A DNA stretch of 64,000 bases from Lampris incognitus (taxonomy: Eukaryota; Chordata; Actinopteri; Lampriformes; Lampridae). The position numbers and the translations under genes are program-made. Location of the stretch: assembly GCF_029633865.1 (NCBI RefSeq), contig NC_079216.1, forward strand, positions 24,936,136-25,000,135, in the 5' to 3' direction. Below the pieces are notes generated by a model. That model searched no databases. It saw only the letters and a program-made list of their open reading frames with translations, and was not told where the DNA came from. Shown piece after piece: positions 48,901 through 64,000 of the stretch (positions within the stretch are counted from its first letter, which is position 1; the number at the start of each line of letters is the position of its first letter).

Positions 48901-50810
48901 GTCTCCTCTTCCACACTCTGATTAACCGTGACTTTATAGTCTTCACAGATACGAATTGACTTGTCTGATTTGGGTACAACTACTATCGGGGCAGCCCACT
49001 GACTATGGTCTATCTTTGAGATAATACCAACTTTTTCCAGCCTATCTAGCTCTTTTTCAACTGCGTCTTTTAGTGCGTATGGCACTGGTCTTGCCTTTCT
49101 GAAGACAGGTTTTGTATCTGGCTTCACTTTGATATTTGCCTTAAATTCACGAACAGTGCCAGGCTCCTCAGCAAATACTGCTTTGTGTCTCTGTAACACT
49201 GCCTCTACATCTGTGTTATCACTGCCCCGTGCTGGTGTAACTGAGAATATGCTTGCCCAGTCTAGTTTAAAATTGGCCAGCCAGTTACGGCCAAAGAGGG
49301 CTGGTCTGTCACCTTTCACAATCACAAGAGGTAAATCTCCACTCTGGTTGTCATATTTCGCATTGACAGTCACTTGGCCCATCAAGGGAATGTTCTCACC
49401 GGAAAAGGTTGACAGACGCACTTTACTTTCTTTCAGTGGCAGGTGTGAGAGATGTTCCTTGTACACTATCTCAGATACCAGGGTTACGGCAGCTCCTGTG
49501 TCAAGCTGCATGTCTACAGGGTTTCCTTCTAACTTAATATTGACCTTAATGTCCTTTTTTCCATTACCAACTGTATTCGTGGAGTACACTGTATTCATCG
49601 GATACGCACCAAACAGTTCATCCTCATTTCCATCTCCTCTCTCACTTGGACTGTGGTCTTCAGCCACATACTGTGTATGTCCCTGTCTATTTTCAGTTTT
49701 ACACATTCTTGCTATGTGCCCTACCTTGGAACACTTGTGGCATGTCTCGGTTTTACACCTACATACTTGAGCTGCATGGTTGTTACCTCCACATCGGTAA
49801 CAGGGTTGGTGCGTTTCTGTTCTCTGTGGTCTAGAGTTATCACTGGTAGGTTGCTTGCTTTTCCACTCGCTGGTGGACGACTTGCTTCTCCACGCACCCT
49901 TGCTTGTTCTCTTCTTGTCTATCTTATTCACAGTTGCAGCTCCGCTTGGTTTGCTGGCAAACTCCAGCGTATTCTTTGACGCCATTTCCATAGATAAGGC
50001 CAGCTCACATGCTTTTGCAAAAGTCAGATTGTGTTCTACGAGCAACTTTCTCTGAATAGCCTCCACCTTTAAACCACTAACAAATCGGTCTCTCAGTGCT
50101 TCATTTAAATGCTGACCGAATTCACAATGTGTGGACAAGTGCTTTAAAGCAACCACATAATCAGACACTGACTCATTTTCTAGTTGGTTTCTTTTCTGAA
50201 ATCTAAAACGTTCAGCTATGATTAGTGGCTTGGGTTTATAATGGGATGCTAGTTTCCCGCTCAGTACTGCATACGTGAGGCTACTCGGTTTTTCTGGTAT
50301 GCAGAGGTTCTTTAGTAGGCCATAGGCTTCTGCGCCTATCACAGACAGGAAAACATTGGCCTTCTTACCGTCCTCCACTTCATTAACGATCATCCATTGC
50401 TCCAATCTTTCAAGGTACGACTCGAAGTCCTCTTTACCTTCCTTGTATTCAGCAATATTGCCGATGAAATGCGCCATGCTTGTGCTTGGCTTGACTAGCT
50501 AGTGTTTTCTTGCTAGCTGGCTGGAAGCTAGCTTGTTGCGTCACGTTGCTTCGTCCGCTTTTATTAACTACCGGGATTACCTTCTCACATTAAAGGTATC
50601 CCATCCGTCGTCGCCACTGTAATATATTCGCTATATTATCTGGATGTATCCTATACTGCTAATATATCCATAACAGTGATTTGAGCCGAAGACCAATTCC
50701 CAACGTCTTGTCCTCTTTATTGTAGCTCTCCGACTGTCGCAGCAGTCAACATCCGGGGTATATGAGAGCCTAGCTTAACCACCACTAGGTAGCGCTGTTG
50801 GTCTACTACA
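45926..50810 (-). mobile_element. Gypsy C: apparently intact LTR retrotransposon
   Basis: LTRs of 193 bases at 45926-46118 and 50618-50810 differ at one base that I can see (A against G, twelve bases from the edge). On the minus strand the 5' LTR is followed by TGGCGACGACGGATG (primer-binding region), and the 3' LTR is preceded by a purine tract AAGGGGGAGGAG. One ORF fills the interior. No target duplication is seen: the left flank is CACAT and the right flank is CCGGG. Confidence 0.92.
46353..50477 (-). CDS. Gypsy C Gag-Pol polyprotein, 1374 codons
   Basis: The single uninterrupted frame starts MAHFIGNIAEYKEG. Gag capsid region, residues 1-180; two zinc knuckles, 226-259 (CYRCGGNNHAAQVC region, CHKCSKVGHIARMC); protease with DTGA near 326; reverse transcriptase about 470-650 with catalytic CFLDDILVTG at 608-617; RNase H about 735-880 (ACDASPYGIGAVMS, ITDHTPLLA); integrase H2C2 finger about 975-1012 (H..H, CDAC) and DDE core with HIDF near 1039, VSDNGPQFTS near 1092 and NGAAERAVQ near 1126; and a basic C-terminal part ending RYPQRERAPPKRLSL. 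Key residues of each enzyme are present. Gag and Pol share one frame with no shift signal needed. Together with near-identical LTRs this suggests a young copy. Confidence 0.92.
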   Translation of the reverse strand: MAHFIGNIAEYKEGKEDFESYLERLEQWMIVNEVEDGKKANVFLSVIGAEAYGLLKNLCIPEKPSSLTYAVLSGKLASHYKPKPLIIAERFRFQKRNQLENESVSDYVVALKHLSTHCEFGQHLNEALRDRFVSGLKVEAIQRKLLVEHNLTFAKACELALSMEMASKNTLEFASKPSGAATVNKIDKKRTSKGAWRSKSSTSEWKSKQPTSDNSRPQRTETHQPCYRCGGNNHAAQVCRCKTETCHKCSKVGHIARMCKTENRQGHTQYVAEDHSPSERGDGNEDELFGAYPMNTVYSTNTVGNGKKDIKVNIKLEGNPVDMQLDTGAAVTLVSEIVYKEHLSHLPLKESKVRLSTFSGENIPLMGQVTVNAKYDNQSGDLPLVIVKGDRPALFGRNWLANFKLDWASIFSVTPARGSDNTDVEAVLQRHKAVFAEEPGTVREFKANIKVKPDTKPVFRKARPVPYALKDAVEKELDRLEKVGIISKIDHSQWAAPIVVVPKSDKSIRICEDYKVTVNQSVEEETYPLPNTEDLFATLAGGTLFSKLDLSHAYQQLELEKDSEKYLTINTHKGLYVYHRLSYGVSSAPSMFQNVIDQILQGLEHVTCFLDDILVTGRTREEHLRNLDEVLSRLESYGVRVKRAKCDFMQEKVEYLGHLIDKEGLHPTETKVAAIVNTPQPTNVTELRSFLGLLNYYGRFMKDLSTVLQPLHQLLKKEVEWKWTPECAAAFKAAKEQLVKSSVVVHYDTQKPLRLACDASPYGIGAVMSRIMENGDEKPIAFASRTLTEAESKYSQIEKESLAIIFGVTKFHKYLYGRKFSLITDHTPLLAILGPKSEIPTLAALCMQRWALRLMAYDYSIEYRTSADNANADALSRLPGKEKDKTAEENSIFYFSLVDELPVQATEIEQSTLKDPVLCKVLELTRSGWPSSINDDTLKPYFNRRNELSVEQGCILWGIRIIIPPAHRERLLYDRHQGHPGGCRMKSLARGYLWWPQLDSNIERAVQQCDACQSVRKLPAVAPLHCWQWPTRVWQRLHIDFAEKDQQHFLVLVDSHSKWLEVIPMATTTVAKTIEVLRSIFSSYGFPEEIVSDNGPQFTSLEYKTFLKSNGIKQTLVPAYHPASNGAAERAVQTVKASLLKQLLDEKKQNVTITVKHRLANFLLSYRTTPRSVTGCTPAELSLKRQPRTRFSLLKPDLARVVGDKQQKQKDYHDQPASKLRHLSEGDSVLIRNFRGGNERWTKGTVEKRLGPVTYLVWNGVNRRSVHIDHLLFDRPSSPPEAFPFQDDQMGISNTYPAVADLGGKGTPGAIGASPYSPEDTPIPRMQAPEKLAKLLRGSVGKAVSPPHQASTFPEVVERRYPQRERAPPKRLSL

Positions 50811-52335
50811 CCGGGCATCTGCCGTATGAAAGCTTTAGCAAGAAGCTATGGCGGCCACATCTGGATAAGAATATTGAAGCTGCAGTACAGAAGTGCAGTG
50901 CATGCCAGGCAGTGAGACAACTCCCAGCAATGGCCCCACTGCATTGTTGGAAATGGCCAACTCGAGTGTGACAACGGGTACACGTAGACCTTTGTGAGAA
51001 GGGCAAACAGTACTTCCTAGTACTAGTTGACAGCCACTCAAAATGGCTTGAGGTTATTCACATGACAACCACAACCTCAGCAAAGACTATTGAAGTCTTA
51101 CACAGCATCTTTGCTTCCTATGGACTGCCAGAAGAAGTGGTTTCCGACAACAGACCACAATTAACTTACAGCAAGTTCAGGCTGTTTCTGAGAGCAAATG
51201 GTATTAAATAGACCCTGGTACCTGTTTGTCATCCTGCTTCAAATGGAGCCGTTTAGAGGTCGGTGCAGATAGTCAAATCTGCTCTGATGTAGCAGGTGTT
51301 GGAAGACAAGGAGGCTCAACAGTCCCCTGTGTCGCTGCAGCATCTGGCAAACTTTCTGCTGATGTACAGAAGCACATCGCACACTGTTACACTGAGTCTA
51401 TTGAGGACCAGGTTTTGCCTACTTAAACCAAGTCTTGCTGAAACAGTTGAGGAGAAGCAACACAAACAGAAGTAATACCATGACAAAGTGATAACCAAGC
51501 TGAGACTCTTGTCCGAGGGGTACACAGTACGTGTGAGAAACTTTCGTGAGGGAAAGGAAGAATGGGCGAAGGGAACAATAGTAAAGCGCCTATGACCTGT
51601 TAATTACCTGATCAATGATGGTGTAAGAGAGCGCACAGTTCACATTGATCACCTGCTAATCTCTCATGAAGAAGTTCTGGATTACAACTCAAGTGATCAT
51701 ACTTACCTGACAACAGACTTGGAATCATCACATCCAAGTAGTCATACCGGAGGCTCAGTACAGTGAGTCTACTCGTAGATCAGCTCACTCCCTGAGGACA
51801 CCTGCAAGACCCAGCCCGGCAGAACCGCCAAACTCTCCAACCCAGTGCAGAGATACTTCAGTGATACCAACGGAGCCGGATGTTGACACACCAGCATTAC
51901 AATATTCAGTGCGCCGATATCCTGAATGAGTACGTATTCCATCTAAAAGACTGAACTTTTGAACCAGTTAATTGAACCCAAGTCCAAAAAAAACAAAAAC
52001 AAAAACCCCCCCCAAAAAGCAAAATAATCCCTTAGACTTGGTGTGCAAGGGTAGAGCAGTCTACCTCGCTCTTGCTAGTTGGGATTTTTTTTTTTGGTTA
52101 TTGTTATTGGAGCTGGACATTGAGTTATAGATGGTTAAAGTTTAAAGGGGAGGGGTGTAATGTATTAGGATTTAATGGAAATAATCCGTACTATTTTTCA
52201 GCCATCTAGTGGACGTGGTTGTAATAACAGTCTGATTATCCGTGTGCCTACTGAGAGCGTGTCAGTAAAAATATCCAGTCTCCATGTACAGTTCGGTCTC
52301 CATCTGAGTGATTGATTTTCCATCAAGATATTACA
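50811..52335 (+). pseudogene. Gypsy B: integrase remnant and 3' LTR
   Basis: This starts mid-integrase with ICRMKALARSY and continues through the CSACQAVRQLPAMAPLHCW, LVDSHSKWLEVI and GLPEEVVSDNR blocks, all closely matching the Gypsy C integrase but with many stops. A purine tract AAAGGGGAGGGG precedes a 3' LTR (TGTAATGTATTAGG...GATATTACA, 52156-52335). Frames are broken throughout. Its LTR differs from those of Gypsy A and Gypsy C, so I treat it as a separate but related element. Confidence 0.78.
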
Positions 52336-52990
52336 ATATGCAGCCATTGATTGCATGTGGACTTATAACTATGTGTTCATTATTAACACTAGGGCTGTGT
52401 AGCAATGACAGTAAATAGTCCAGTGACTCATGCATGTTTGCGGTAGACTGTGGTGGTAATTTTACAGCATTCAGCTCCATTCACCGTAATGCATTGTACT
52501 GTTTAGCAGATGTTCAGCTCTGCTCCTGATGCTCTTGCTGTATTTCTGTGCCACTGCAAGGCTGTGGTTCGACTTTCCGTCTCTGTAGGCTTTAGCCAGC
52601 ATGTCTGCAGACAGCTGCCATTGCCACGCGCTGGAAGCGAAGTTATCATTGTAATGAATGGGCCGCTACTATCGGGCCGTCATCCGGACTTTAATACATC
52701 AATGGCCTAATCTTGCCCTAAAACTCAAGAACGGAACCTATGACAGAGCAACATTTTCCCCCTATATTGTACAAAACACATTATGAACAAACACTGTTCA
52801 TGCCAGGGGTACATACACGAAACAAAAGCAGAAGAATTAAAAAAAAAATATATGAAAAAATAATACTCTTTTCTTCAAAATAAAGTGTCAATCTATAAGA
52901 AATGTATCAAAAACACAATTCTAATTGCCTTCTTGTTTTTAAGTCCTGTTACCGTAGTGTATGTAGTACTATGACAGACAGCCCCAACAT
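52336..52990. other. Unassigned sequence
   Basis: No gene or repeat family was recognised. It is AT-rich toward the right. Confidence 0.3.
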
Positions 52991-52999
52991 ATTTCGACT

Positions 53000-53600
53000 T
53001 TTTTAATAAACTTTATTTACACAATTAAACTTACAAAATGTTCACAATTTCAACAAGGCAATGCATGCTCGAGGTATTGAAAAATCATAACATATGAAAA
53101 ATAATACATAAAATGATAAAAAAATAAAATAAATGCAGACTTAAGCAAAATTAAAATAAATTACAAATCAAATTAAATCAAATTCATTACATAAGGCTCT
53201 ATTTTTCACAGCTTTAGAGTTTGTGCAACATTTTAGTGTGTCCATGTAGGATTTTAAGTAAGACATGGACACAGTAAGGTTGGGTTTCTGTTTTGCAAAT
53301 TTGCTATCGTGTATGTGGAATTCATCAAATTCTTCAAAGAGACCAAATAAAATTAATTCAATTTTGAGTTTGAGTTGAATATCTAATTTTCTGTTTAACA
53401 ACATATTAAGGTCATAGCAAAAAGTTTGACAAACGGTACAGTCCCAGAAAAGATGAGTCATCGTTTCATCTATGTGGTGACAGAACGAACAACGAGGATA
53501 AACATGTAGCCTATATTTTACAATAACAGAATTAACTGGAAAGCACCTGTGCAATATTTTCAAAGACACCTCTCGCACCTTGTTTGAAATAAAATAGTTC
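53000..53600 (-). pseudogene. L1 ORF2 C-terminal remnant, 5' truncated
   Basis: The frame 53578-53168 encodes the C-terminal Cys/His-rich part of L1 ORF2 (SLKILHRCFPVN, YPRCSFCHHIDETMTHLFWD, CTVCQTF), with an unbroken stretch of 136 codons. On the minus strand it runs into an A-rich 3' UTR ending near 53000. The block matches the type at the 3' end of the L1 at 28470-28924. It is dead by truncation. Confidence 0.8.

Positions 53601-64000
<10,400 letters not shown>

Overview
The window looks like a teleost fish genome. It holds one host gene on the + strand, a clear orthologue of vertebrate PHAF1 (C16orf70/UPF0183), and most of the remainder is nested mobile DNA of classes typical of fish: KDZ/Zisupton, L1, RTE, L2, Rex1/CR1-like, Penelope-like, Tc1, hAT, BEL/Pao and Gypsy.

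Left part (1-20.4 kb). After a tRNA-like SINE head, a THAP-domain exon on the minus strand and a truncated TTF-zinc-finger hAT gene comes an unusual two-gene DNA transposon of about 18.9 kb. Its ends are inverted repeats of about 1.4 kb. Reading inward from the left end is a 17-exon KDZ-type transposase (2878-8573). Reading inward from the right end is an 8-exon companion gene (18648-13816, minus strand) that encodes a small protein with an N-terminal Cys-rich zinc knuckle and a C-terminal chromodomain-like module. Both inverted repeats carry the same leader exon, splice donor, 0.58 kb intron and splice acceptor, so the two genes appear to be driven convergently by two copies of one promoter/leader cassette. 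Each gene shows one small frame lesion in otherwise phase-consistent exons: a 4-base tandem duplication in the transposase, and an apparent one-base slip in a homopolymer in the companion. The region between the genes holds an L2 tail, simple repeats, a foldback structure with mirrored TATA-like boxes and a broken THAP fragment.

Middle part (20.4-52.3 kb). A full-length L1 (20377-29094, 13-bp target duplication) carries a nested solo LTR (5-bp duplication) and a nested, 5'-truncated RTE-like LINE (15-bp duplication). Next comes a Penelope-like fragment split by a Tc1 element. A BEL/Pao element follows: its RT domain is split by a hAT element (8-bp duplication), its integrase is deleted, and its 3' LTR is split by a Gypsy chromovirus. 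After that lie a decayed Gypsy (A), an apparently intact Gypsy (C) with a 1374-codon ORF and LTRs that differ at one base, and a decayed Gypsy 3' half (B).

Right part (52.3-64 kb). An L1 remnant precedes PHAF1. Exons 1-6 of PHAF1 (54993-62897) encode residues 1-150, and the gene continues past the window. Its 5.8-kb intron 2 contains a Charlie-like hAT, Penelope and Rex1-like fragments and a palindromic hAT MITE with an exact 8-bp duplication. Two decayed copies of exon 5 sit in intron 4.

All calls come from reading the sequence and from knowledge of the families. No alignment or database search was run. Intron boundaries are GT-AG and phase checked where stated.
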